Below are positions 1-10,200 of a stretch of 64,000 nt of DNA, one piece after another (within the stretch, counting starts at the first letter, position 1; every line of letters begins with the position of its first letter). The notes beneath the pieces are model-generated. The model saw nothing but the letters and a program-made list of their open reading frames with translations. It did not search any database and was not told the DNA's origin. Origin of the DNA: Epiperipatus broadwayi (taxonomy: Eukaryota > Onychophora > Udeonychophora > Euonychophora > Peripatidae); the NCBI GenBank assembly GCA_028023455.1, contig JAQFVV010006246.1, positions 6,150,363 to 6,214,362 of the forward strand, read 5' to 3'. Made by a program: the position numbers and the translations under genes.

Positions 1-19
1 TTGCTAGCATTGGTTTTAA

Positions 20-2230
20 TCAGTGTGAACAATGAGCTTGCATTTCCTTAGAAAGTTTCTGTATGTCCGGTTGGTAACTAGTGGTTTTTAATTTGAGGAA
101 TGATTCCAAGTTGGCATCAGTAATTTGGTTCTTCAATTTATATTTAATAAAATTCATGTTAGAAAATGATTGTTCATATAAGTATGTAGATCCAAAGATA
201 CTGAAAATACCAAATGCAAATTTTTTCAACTAATGATATGAATCTGGAAGACTATTCCAAGTAGTAAAAATCATATAGTCTGTCTTCTGTAGATTTTTTA
301 AAGGCATTTTGCTGGTTCTGTGAAAGCAGACTACATTTTTCTTTTTCCAGTTCTTCCATTTCAATATCAAGGTGAACAAATTTGGAGTCCATAAATCTTT
401 GCTTGTCAAGTCCAGAAATTGTACTTCAAAATTACCTGCATCAATATCAAATAGAAAAATTTTTTAATTCTCTCACATTGACATTAAGAGGATTTATAAT
501 AAAAGCTAGAGTTGCTTTATCATTTCTAAATTTCTGAAACCATTGAAGAAAAGATTCTCTCATGTTTAAAATTGTTGTCTTAAAATAATCTTTGTTAATG
601 AGGGCATTGTTCTCTTGATGATATTGAGACAAGTTTGGGAAATGAATTAAAGTTCCCCTCTCTAAATCTTCAGCAAATAGAATCAATTTATTTTCAAATA
701 AAATAATTTCTTCTACCATTGAAAAAAACAGTATTTCCCTTACCTTGTAATTTACAATTGAGCTGATTCAGTTGTGATGTAATATTGACCATGAAATAAA
801 TTTTTGCAACCACTGATCTATTAATTCTAAATACTGAACATTCTTGTTGTCAAGAAGTAGTTCAATTTCATTTATGCAAAATGCAAAACATTTTAACATG
901 TTGCCCCTGGAAAACCATCGAACCCTGTTATATTCGAGAAGATCTGAATATTCACTTTCTATTTCCCATAGCAACTCTTTAAATTGTCGATGGTTAAATC
1001 CTCTTGAGGCAATAAAATTAATAATCTTAATTACCAAGTCCATAACTTTCCTGATTTCTGGAAATGTTTGTGGACAAAGTGCTTCCTGGTAAAGTATACA
1101 ATGGAAAATAATCACTTCATGATTAATGTTTTCTTTTAAAATTAAAACAAATCCCTTTTTCGATACCATCATACTTTTTGCCCCATCAGTTGCAATTGAC
1201 ACAATTTTATCAAGTATGATATGTTTTTTTTCCATGCATTCGATGACAGTATTTGCTACGTCTTTTCCTCGTGTTTGGCCCTTGAGTGGCAATAATCCAG
1301 CAGTCCCCAACCTTTTTGCACCTAAGAGCACATTCTATAATACTGACCAGGTGGCGGGCACCATTTATTTTTTCAATGTAAATTTATAGCTGCGTATTGT
1401 TAATAATACACATAAAGTACAAAAAAATATTTATTTCAAAAATAAAAATTTAACATTTGAATACAATATAATACAATAATTTATAAGAAATTTTAAAAAT
1501 TAAATTTATTTGTATCAGATAAATAATTTTTTATCATGTTTGGATAGCGGCGGGCACACGTAAAATGGTCTGCGGGCACCATGGTGCCCACGGGCATAGG
1601 GTTGGGGACCCTTGCAATAATCCTAAAAGTTTTCTTGGGCCATCAAATGATATATACCACATGTAAAGGGAAATCTAGGCTGTGCCCCTGATGTCGCTTG
1701 TCCTTGATTTGTTGGTTGGCCACATTTAAGGCCATTTTAACTGTCCTACTTGCTACTGATTTGGCAGATAATGGCATGTTTTTAATTTTATTTAAAATCT
1801 CTTGTTTTATTTCTGAAATCATGAAAAAGTTCTTCAGATGTTTTAACAAAACAACATTTTACATATACACCATCTATTAATGATTTTCCTCTCTTAGCGA
1901 TTCCCTGAGTTACTAAAAAGCTTGCAATAGTAACATTATTGGCAGACTCTCTCAATAAAGAACTTGATTTTTCAATATTTTTCTGAAGTTCTTCAATTGC
2001 TCATTTTCTCATGTCAATGACAGAATATTTGATGGCAAATGCTTTGTCATGAAGTGTCTCTCCAAAATACACTTCTTATTTTGTGCCAGTGTTTCTTGAC
2101 AAATAAGACAGGTTGGAAGGCCTTCTGAGTTAATGATAGACATGAAAGATTCAGTCCATTCGGTTTTAAAATCACAATGCTCATGTAATGTTTTTCTCAA
2201 TCTCTTCTTTGTAGTCATGTTGAAAAACAC
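20..2230 (-). pseudogene. Decayed hAT transposase (GTF2IRD2/SCAND3-like)
   Basis: Broken reading frames follow the order of a hAT transposase. At 2230-2009 is an N-terminal part with a BED-type zinc finger (CLIC...ERHFMTKH). At about 1930-1643 is a helical part (KSLIDGVYVKCCF). At 1289-768 is the RNase-H-like core, with LPLKGQTRGKDV, SIATDGAKSMM and NRVRWFSRG. At 719-447 is a further piece, and at 229-20 the C-terminal dimerisation region (FGSTYLYEQSF). In active relatives this protein is the nuclear enzyme that cuts and pastes the element. Here several frameshifts and stops, plus a 317-bp insertion at 1298-1614, make it non-functional. An in-frame ATG at 2218 is an alternative to 2230; neither matters for a dead gene. 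Exaptation is unlikely given the breaks. Confidence 0.85.
1298..1614 (+). mobile_element. hAT MITE, copy A (317 bp), nested in the transposase gene
   Basis: It starts CAGCAGTCCCCAACC and ends GGTTGGGGACCCTTG, imperfect inverted termini of hAT type. It is flanked by a perfect 8-bp duplication, CAATAATC, at 1290-1297 and 1615-1622. There is no coding capacity. A second, longer copy in opposite orientation lies at 31355-31753; the two share the GC-rich subterminal GTGCCCGC blocks and an AT-rich centre. It splits the RNase-H-like core of the older hAT transposase, so it inserted later than that element. Its terminus (TCCCCAACC) differs from that of the host element (TCAGCAAAC), so the transposase that moved it was of another hAT type. 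Confidence 0.92.
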
Positions 2231-2684
2231 TTTATTGTATTTTATTTAATACATTATATCCATGTTTGCACAAAACAAAAAATGATACATTCCTCTTATA
2301 TATAATGTGAATTCACATTGTGCCATTGCTAACACTGTCTTATCCACTAGAGGGCTACCATGTTCTCATTTATTAATTCCGAAGTTTTGCAAGACTTATA
2401 AGACATATAAAATCACAATTACGTTTATAAAATGTTTTAAAACTGTTATAAATTGAAACTATGAGTTTTATTTTCAATTTTATTACAAAGTAGAGGGTCT
2501 ATATGTCCCAGATTTGTCCTGATTTTATCTTTATTTTTTATGATTTCATATTGCAATGGTTTTTTTTTTTTTGAACACATGTTCCGATTAGGCCCTGTGG
2601 AAAAATATAGACATTACTGAAGAGCCATATATATGTATTCAAAGAGCCACATATGGCTCGTGAGCCATAGTTTGCTGACCCCGG

Positions 2685-3578
2685 CTCTAGATGAAAATAA
2701 CTAAAATCATAAAGATCCAAAAGTACTTAAATAAATAAACATTAACCGTCTCTACTATATACACATAACATATTTAGTAAGAGATCAAAAAAAAGAAAGA
2801 AAGAATATTTTTCTTTACATTATTTAAAAGAATATCACCTGAAATGTAGGAATTCAGAGATATATAAAACTGGATAATACTGACAACACCATTTCCTTTG
2901 AACTTCAGTACTTTAGACAATGTTTTTAAAAATTTTTAAAAAAATATAATTTCATATTAAGTGACCATTTTTATCTCTCTTTTTTGTGGACAAACAGTAA
3001 AAGGAGATATTTTCATTATAAATCTCTTAAAGAGATTTACACTTCTCTTTTCTGTACAGTTTATTTCTACAAACTGTAAATTTAATATACAGTCTATTGT
3101 AGTTGTAATGGATGTTTAAGACACCATTACAATATATATAAAAATAAAACCCAATTTTTTAAAATTATCTCTAGAATTTTTTCCCCCAACAATGTTAAAA
3201 AAATTGGAATTAATATTAAAAACTATGATTAAACATTTACAGATAGCTGATCTTTTATATTTATAACAATTGTAATTTTACAAACAATAAAGCATAAGTA
3301 AAAAGATTTTTACATTACTTAAAGAATACAATTAATTTTGGCAATTGTTTTCCAAACTTTGTTCACTGAAGTTTTTTGCATAAAAAAAAAAGCTTTTAAT
3401 TTCATTCAAGCTTCGTGCATTTCAACAGAGTTCACCACAAACTTTTTTTTATTTAATAATACAATCAAAAATTAAATATTCCATCCAAAATAATTTATAT
3501 TAAATTGTAAATAAACATAAAATTTTAGAATCTAAATTATCATAAATAACCAATGTATTAAAATGTTACTTCTCTTAC
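2685..3578. other. AT-rich stretch downstream of the COPS3 exon
   Basis: No coding motif, RNA gene or transposon terminus was recognised. This is the first stretch downstream of COPS3 codon GTGCAAAAG, so it should be the start of the last intron. I searched it on the minus strand for an acceptor followed by the short COPS3 tail (SMGS-like) and a stop, and found no convincing candidate. Confidence 0.5.
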
Positions 3579-3659
3579 CTTTTGCACATATTGTGGGTTG
3601 ACTGTAATTTCCTGATCCATCTGACGTAACTGCTCATTAAGGTGAATGCAGCGACGCAT
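3579..3659 (-). CDS. COPS3: COPS3/CSN3 exon, C-terminal helix (27 codons)
   Basis: The minus strand reads a pyrimidine-rich tract and TTTACAG, then 81 bases beginning ATGCGTCGC and ending GTGCAAAAG, then GTAAGAG. The translation contains LRQMDQEITVNPQYVQK, which matches the conserved C-terminal end of COP9 signalosome subunit 3 (vertebrate form: AMDQEITVNPQFVQK). The exon is phase 0 at both ends and joins in frame to the exon at 20004-20117. In the family this segment forms the C-terminal helix that packs into the CSN helical bundle. The initial ATG is an internal methionine, not a start. A short tail exon must follow downstream on the minus strand; it was not located. Confidence 0.96.
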
Positions 3660-3944
3660 CTGTAAAAGCAAAGAAGCCATAATTAAAAAAAATTTAGATA
3701 TTTATATAAGTTGTTTATAATACAGATCACTTTTATAGACAACAAAATGACCATGGAATAACATTTGGTCCATGTTGTAGAAGTTTAATAAACCTATTGT
3801 TTATAGTTTACTCATATTTAATATACTATATATTATAAATAAACTTGATACCACATTAAAAAATTAGCTAATTATTTGAAAAATTAGATGTCACTTCATG
3901 CTAATAATTATATTGTCCATTATAAACCAATTTCACAGAACAAA

Positions 3945-4170
3945 CAAGTCCAAATATATTAAGATAATTCACAAGTAAAATTCCCAAACAATCATTTAAA
4001 TAAACTTGTATACACCCCCCACCTTTTGTTATATCAATGCCAATCTCTTTCTGATAAAATAGAATGGCATTAATATAACAAAAGGTAGGTGTTATTTACA
4101 AGTTTATTTAAGTGATTCTTTGGTAATCTTGTTTGTGAATTAGCTTAGTAAGGTATTCAGACTTAATTGT
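3945..4170. repeat. Foldback (hairpin) element, arms about 100 bp
   Basis: Two inverted arms of roughly 95-100 bp (3945-4042 and 4068-4170) meet around a short spacer of about 20-25 bp. Both arms carry ACTTAAATAAACTTGTA-like and ACCTTTTGTTATAT blocks with scattered mismatches. The inner half is nearly perfect and the outer part weaker. No coding capacity. This is the form of a foldback MITE or of an inverted duplication; no clear target duplication was found. Confidence 0.75.
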
Positions 4171-5420
4171 TGCATAAATATGTTTATATTCTTAGTATTA
4201 GATATTTTATTATGATTTATGTGCTTATTAAATTATTAGTACTGCACATTATATACGTTATTAATTTACCCCCTCTATTTTTTTAAATATACATCTTTTA
4301 AATTTTATTTCCCTATACTTGTTCAGATCAGATCTGAAGTTTTGTTTAAAACACATATGTTCAGGTTTAAATAACTTTATTTTGGTCATAATATGAATAC
4401 ATCTCATTCATTTTATAAGAATTGGTTAGAAAACTAAAAAAAAAAAAAGATAAAATCAACCATGTGTTGATAAATCATCCTAGGTACATATATATTACAT
4501 TTGAAAATTATTATACATGTATGATCAAAATGTTATAATTGACATAGAATTAAAACTTTTATTAAACAAACAATAATTTAAATAATAGCAAATATAAAGT
4601 TTTTATTATAAATAATTCACTTTATAAGTGCTATATTTTAAGTGTTTCTTGATCAACAATCACTCCTTTCTCAGGCTAATAATCATCACATTTATTTAAA
4701 CTTTTCCTAGAGTTTTTTGAGTTATTTCATGGGGATGCTGATGTAATGAGTGGAAAGCTATGCTATCATTACCATAAGAATTAAATGAAGCTCATAAATA
4801 TATATTATATAAAAGATATATCATTAATTTCCTCTCAAAAGATGGAATCCTTACAGCAGCAAAGATGAATTTAGGAGGAAAAACAATTACAAAGCTGAAA
4901 TGAATACCATTATTGGTTTCGCTAAGAAAAAGTAAAAATATATTTATTTTTACTTAAATATATTGTAACAATGTGTATGTATACCTGGCACATAAGTATG
5001 TATATAGATATGAGTTACACAATACTATAAATAAAATAAGAAAAAAAAAAAAATTTCAATATTTAATTGTTTGAAAAAAAAAAGAGTTAAAATAAAAAGT
5101 ACAAATCTTGGGAATTAAGTTAAAATACTAATTATAATTTACCTTTCTTTTCGTATTTTAATTTAGCATATAATCCTTTCAAAAATACTTTTAATTGGAG
5201 GCACTTTTAATTAAAAGCTACATATAATTGAAAACAAAATTGTATAAGATTAAACAGTTTCTGGAGATAAATTACAGATTGGTTAATTAATAATAGTTAA
5301 CTAATTCTGTGTAATCAAAAATATAAAATAAAAAAAAGTAACTAATTAAATAAATAAAAACCAAATGAATTGATATCATAGGCAAGAATTTAAGCAGGGA
5401 GGGGGGTTTAGAGTGTATAA

Positions 5421-5564
5421 ATGCTGAAAATGCCTACTGCTCAGGGTCAGAAGAATAAGAAAGGAAAGAACAGCAGCAGCAGCAGCAGCAGCAAAAAACA
5501 AAAAAACAAAAGAAGAAAGCCAGTTTTCCAGGATAAATGGCCAAAGAGTCTACAAACCAGCTAA
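5421..5564 (+). CDS. Short lysine-rich ORF with a serine run, unrecognised
   Basis: ATG at 5421 (second in-frame ATG at 5430) opens 47 codons ending TAA. After a short lead (PTAQGQKNKKGK) come seven consecutive serines from an AGC run (5471-5492), a basic tract (KKQKNKRRK) and PVFQDKWPKS. Composition and codon use look more protein-like than the surroundings, and the block is GC-richer. It lies antisense to COPS3 inside an intron. I do not recognise the product. It may be a piece of a retrocopied gene or chance around a (CAG)n microsatellite. A stop immediately precedes the first ATG. Confidence 0.2.
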   Translation: MLKMPTAQGQKNKKGKNSSSSSSSKKQKNKRRKPVFQDKWPKSLQTS

Positions 5565-6184
5565 AATGACTGAATCCAGCAGATGAAACAATATTTATAC
5601 ATCATATTGATAGAAAAATGCATTGCTAGACCAAAGCTAAGCTTTTGTTCATTTCCACCAGCCATCTCCTAAGCATCACTAGTCAGATACAGTAATATAT
5701 ATCTGACTCACCTTTGCTGATGTTTTTATTTGCCACAAACTAAATCTATGGAACCAAATCTAGCTTTGGAGGAAGCATCCAACTACCAAGAGAAAGCCCA
5801 TTATAAATCTGATGGAATCAGAAGACAGGGGTGATCATCCAAATACTATACAAAAAACCCTAGGTAAATATTGTCTAGACACCACTGATAAAACTTAATT
5901 TTTATTTCAAGTGTGAACTGTTAAAATTTATTTCAAGCTAGAACTTTTAAATATTATTTCTAATTAATTTTTAACTATATGTAAATAAGCACATGACACA
6001 TGTTTTAGTATATAGTTTGAAATAGTATTCATATTTTTATTTAAATGTTTCAAATATTCCTTGTGTTTTTATTAATAAATATGTTGTAAATTATTAATGT
6101 TGTTTATATTTCTCTCTCTCTCTCTCAATTCACCTATGGGTAAATAAATGATCTTATTTAAATATTCTGTGTTATGCCAATCTC

Positions 6185-6375
6185 ATATTTTAATAGCTAG
6201 CCATGGGCCAAGCACTTGAAGTGTGTTAATGTCATCTCATGGCATCTAATCTAAGGCTGGATGGCACCCATAGGGTTTAAACCCCTTATAAATATCTCCA
6301 TGAGATCTATCTACACTTCTTGCAGTCATGGAGGGTACCAGTCTGGAAAAGTGACCATTGTTTTAATATTTTTAT
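6185..6375 (+). mobile_element. Possible tRNA-derived SINE relic
   Basis: A GC-richer block has an A-box-like stretch (TAGCCATGGGCCAAG) about 75 bp before GGGTTTAAACCCC, which resembles a pol III B box. It stands out from the surrounding AT-rich DNA. The A/B spacing is longer than in a tRNA, so the call is weak. Confidence 0.3.
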
Positions 6376-6939
6376 TAAATCTTGATCTGACAGGGTATAT
6401 GGTTAATATGTAAGTATTGATCATATTTACTCCTCTGCTTGAATAATGGGGTCTAAAATAAAGTATTAAACATTAATATGAGTGAATAAAATAAAATAAT
6501 AAGTAAAATAGCTGTAGAATGGATTGTAAAAAAGGTAAATCCTGTTACAAATGTCAATGTGAGAGCTTGAACATTCGTTCTAATTAAAGTAAAAAAATAG
6601 AAAAATATATGTAATATAAATAACTTACTCACAGAAATAGAGAAATATAATAATTAATTAAAGTGAATAAATTTATCGGCAATAAGAGAGAGGAGAGAAC
6701 AGACAACATTAATAATAATAATTTTATATGCAAAAGAAATATAAGTGAGGCGAGTTTTATTAAAATAAAAAAAAAATATATATACGTGATAACACTTGTA
6801 ATTTAATTATAAATTAAAGAATAAATTAGTAAAGTGATTAAATTAAATAAAATAAATTAGTAAACCTATTGGTTGTAAATAAAATACAGTATTAAAAGCA
6901 AAAAGGTATCATATAAAAAAAGAAAAAGTTTTTCTTTAG

Positions 6940-7715
6940 TCAGGATAAATGATTACAAAAAAAGAGCTGAAATGGAGGCTCAGAATAATGAAATAGAAAA
7001 TATTCCCAGCGAGGAACAGCAAAATAAAAATGAAAATAAGAAGTTATGAGCACATAAGAAAATAATGAGATCATTGCATTAATAACTAGCATGTTTGAAA
7101 AACAAAAAGAAGCAGCTGAAGAAAGTAAAAAATAGCGGAATTGCTTAAAAGCAAACGTAATAAAATAAATAGAAAATTAAAAGGGCAAACTGAAAATGCT
7201 TGAAAATTTAAAAGATCAAATCAGACTAGGCTACGATAAAATGGAAGAAGAAATTATGAGAGAAATAAATGAAAATAAAATGCAAGTCAAAAAGCAAATC
7301 AAGACAGCATAGCAAATAATAGAAAAAAATAAAGTAGAACATCAAGTAAATATAGAGCTAGTGAGAGAGGCAGTAGCAGAAACTAAAATAGATAACAAAA
7401 TAATTAAGAGATTAAAGTTAAAATTAATATTTTGCCAGAGAAAATAAAAGAAATAAATATTAGCAAAGGTAAGAAAGCTGAGATATCAGTGAAAAAAAGA
7501 TGTCTATCGAAGTAAATAATTCTGACCAGCTGAGTGAAAATGTAAATGCACATGTTTTAAATAACCCTGCAGTCACAAATCAGTTTTTAAAAATTCGAGT
7601 ATTTTCGGGTCACATAGGTGAAGCTCCAACAGAACACTTAAATAGTCTGGAGAGATGGTTCACCTTAAATCAATCAGGTGAAGAGACCATAATTGCGATT
7701 GTGTGCAGCAACTAA
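6940..7715 (+). pseudogene. Decayed gag-like fragment of an LTR retroelement
   Basis: The plus strand carries broken frames rich in Lys, Glu, Asn and Gln (coiled-coil-like, about 6968-7495). They are followed by an open stretch at 7500-7715 whose end, IRVFSGHIGEAPTEHL...ERWFTLNQSGEE, looks like the start of a retrotransposon Gag capsid-type domain (an F-sG/L-xW-F arrangement). It stops after CSN with no pol. Several frameshifts and stops precede it. No LTRs were identified on either side. The 1.8 kb DNA element begins 58 bp after the stop. The family call rests on resemblance only. Confidence 0.45.
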
Positions 7716-7772
7716 TATAAAATGAAGGCTCAAACGCATAATTTTTTTAAAAAATTTCTCTTTAGAAATTAA

Positions 7773-9582
7773 GGTTGTTTTCTCATCCTTGGTGTTCGCC
7801 TTAAGATGTCGCTACTTCTAGGTAAATTCCTAGAAATATACCATTTCACCGGCCTTCACCCAACCAAAGAGGAATTTTTCTACGTTATAAACGCATAAAA
7901 GTCCTCATGTTATGTTGGACGGAGGAGGTGACGGTGACAGAAGCCAACACAAAGAGACTTCTTTCTATGATAAAACTCAGAAAGAGTTCCGCCGACTGCC
8001 GGTTATGGCTTTTTTTCTATGCTAAAAGCAAAGAGAAAGAAATGCCTTGATCGGCTGCCATAGTAGTCGATTTTGTTCATCATTTTCTCATAATAGTAGA
8101 ATATCTATTTTCTCTATAGTTTTGTGTGAGAGTGTGTGTCTTTGAAGCAGTCGTAGTTTTTTTTAATTTGATAAGACGTCTATTTTTTTTAATGTGTTGT
8201 AACTTACTTTACTGTTGTAAGTTTAGTAATAATGTCCTGAAGATTCCATTACAAAGGGGTAACCCTCAAAAATTTCTTTTTTAAGGGTATGAAAGGGGGG
8301 GGAGGATCACGTGAAAAGTACGTTTTCGCGAGAATTCATCCGTGACCAGTTACTTTTGCTATATATATATATGCACAAACAAAAACAACCCACTGTCTAA
8401 TTATTAGGAATTACTTGTCCGAAAAATAAAATTAGTCGGGTATTATTTTTTTTTGTTTTGTTACATTTATTATTTCAAAATAAGATTAGTTTTTATATCT
8501 ACACACTAACAAAAACAACCCAGTTCCTAATTAATTACTGTCTTTAAAAAAAAAAAGCAAATTCAACGGGGTTTCATTTTTTTCAATGGAGTCTTTGAAT
8601 TACGGTTTGTTTGTTTTTATATATACACAAGATTTACCAAAAAAAAAAAAAAAAAAGAAACCCACTTTCTGATTAATTACTGTCAAAAGAAACGCAAATT
8701 AGTCGGCTATCATTTTTAAATTTAGTTTTTCAATAATGGTACCCTTTTTATATAGACAGATTTAACAAAAACAACCCACTTTCTGATTTATTACTGCCCC
8801 CCCCCCCAAAAGAAAATGGAAATTAAGTCAGGTATCATTTTTCAATCGAGTCTTTTAATGACGGTTCTTACTAATAGTAGTCGGATATCAATTCTAAATT
8901 GTAGTATATAAATTACGTTACTTTTGATAGATTTAGAATTACCTCTTGCTTTTTTAATAAAATGATTGATTTACTCTTGACCAAAAATACCATAACTTTA
9001 AAAAAAAAGACACTCATAAAGTCCAAAAAAAAAATTCGAAAAAGTCCCGCAACTTTAAAGATACACACACAAACTCAAAAACAAGATAAGATTAATAAAC
9101 ATTTACTTATTACGTCTTGCTTTTGAATAAAATTATTGATTTACTCTTGCAAAAAAAAAAGACCGTAACTTTAAAAAGACACACGTAAAGTCAAAAAAAA
9201 AAAAAAATTAGAAAAAGCCCCGTAACTTTAAAGATACACACACAAACTCAAAAACAAGATAAGATTAATAAACATTTACTTATTACATCTTGCTTTTGAA
9301 TAAAATTATTGATTTACTCTTGCAAAAAAAAAGACCGTAACTTTAAAGACACACATATACAAACTCAAAAACAAGATAAGATTAATAAACATTTACAAAA
9401 ATGAAAAAAACTAACATCATATAATAGTATTAGTTAGTAGAATATTTTATTACAAATCTAAGAAATCAGATCTTTTTAGATCAAATCGATCATTTAGGTC
9501 CAGCCCGGAATCGTTATATGTATATGTTTTTGATTAGCATCAACGCCATCTTAAGGCGAACACCAAGGATGAGAATACAATC
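7773..9582. mobile_element. Non-autonomous DNA transposon, GGT-ended family, member 1 (1,810 bp)
   Basis: Left terminus is GGTTGTTTTCTCATCCTTGG. The right terminus, reverse-complemented, is GATTGTATTCTCATCCTTGG. Pairing continues for about 40 bp through GTGTTCGCCTTAAGATG. Both sides carry a perfect 8-bp duplication, GAAATTAA, at 7765-7772 and 9583-9590. The interior has no transposase frame. It holds two minisatellites: four diverged units of about 115-145 bp marked by ACAAAAACAACCCAC and ATTAATTACTG (about 8340-8880), and three units of about 172 bp marked by CTTGCTTTT...GATTTACTCTTG (about 8935-9400). Two relatives lie at 34355-35475 and 56896-58071. G-starting termini with an 8-bp duplication suggest a Mutator-like or Merlin-like transposase, but this is inference. 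Confidence 0.88.
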
Positions 9583-10109
9583 GAAATTAATAATGAAATA
9601 ATATGTAAAAATATTTCATTTTTTAAAAAATTAATTTAGATCCTTTGAAAATATTAATTATTGTAGAGAATAATTCAGTTTTAAAAATTAAATTCTAATC
9701 AAAGGCTACATTTATAGAATTAAAATGTAAATTTTAGATTTGTCATAATTACATTTAATTTCATTTCTTTAAATTCCTTCCCTCCATATATTTGAAATAA
9801 TTGAATTAGTAGTTATTTGATAGTGAATAACTAAATAGAGTTGTCATTTTGTTCTAAAAATATTTTGCACAATCTGATGCTTTAGAAACTACTTTGATGT
9901 ATTCAAATCTTTTTTTTTTATAGGCAACTCTGCTAGCCATCCAATATTGCATGATTGAGGGCTATTTATTTATTAGAAGGTAAACAGTAGATTAATCTGT
10001 GTTGATGAAATAAATATTGATGCACTAATTTAACAGCATGAATGTAATGTGATGTGATTTTCATGACTCATGAGAAAAGTGTCAAAACTCCCGCTGGATG
10101 CTGAGCCGA

Positions 10110-10200
10110 TGGCTTTTTATCTTTGAAAGGTTTAGTTGCATAATTGGTTAACACATTAGCTTACCATATTTACAATTTGTTTCCCAAAACATCGAATTAC
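10110..10200 (+). mobile_element. tRNA-like SINE relic
   Basis: ATAATTGGTTAACACATTAG resembles a tRNA D-arm/A-box region, and AAAACATCGAATTAC about 45 bp on resembles a decayed T-arm/B box. The spacing is close to that of a tRNA. The body after it is AT-rich and gives no further landmark. Confidence 0.35.

Larger units (their letters stand above)
1..2684 (-). mobile_element. hAT DNA transposon, cut by the window edge
   Basis: Read on the minus strand, the element starts at 2684 with a terminus beginning CCGGGGTCAGCAAACTATGG, close to the CAGGGGTC... start usual in hAT elements. It then has a subterminal GAGCC/GGCTC palindromic stretch (about 2615-2670) and a decayed transposase gene. The flanking 8 bp at 2685-2692 are CTCTAGAT, which fits the nTCTAGAn target preference known for Charlie-type hAT elements. 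The other terminus and the second copy of the target duplication must lie left of position 1, because the transposase reading ends near position 20. Seen: terminus, flank and transposase motifs. Inferred: a formerly autonomous copy. Confidence 0.85.

Noticed and set aside
768-1331. The first 14 or so residues of the long minus-strand frame (MLLGAKRLGTAG) as transposase N-terminus
   Set aside because: They come from the inserted MITE, whose left end is at 1298. The true transposase sequence resumes beyond the insertion.
1126-1389. Plus-strand open frames over the hAT element (844-1092, 1126-1389, 1698-1880)
   Set aside because: They are antisense shadows of the minus-strand transposase, partly crossing the nested MITE.
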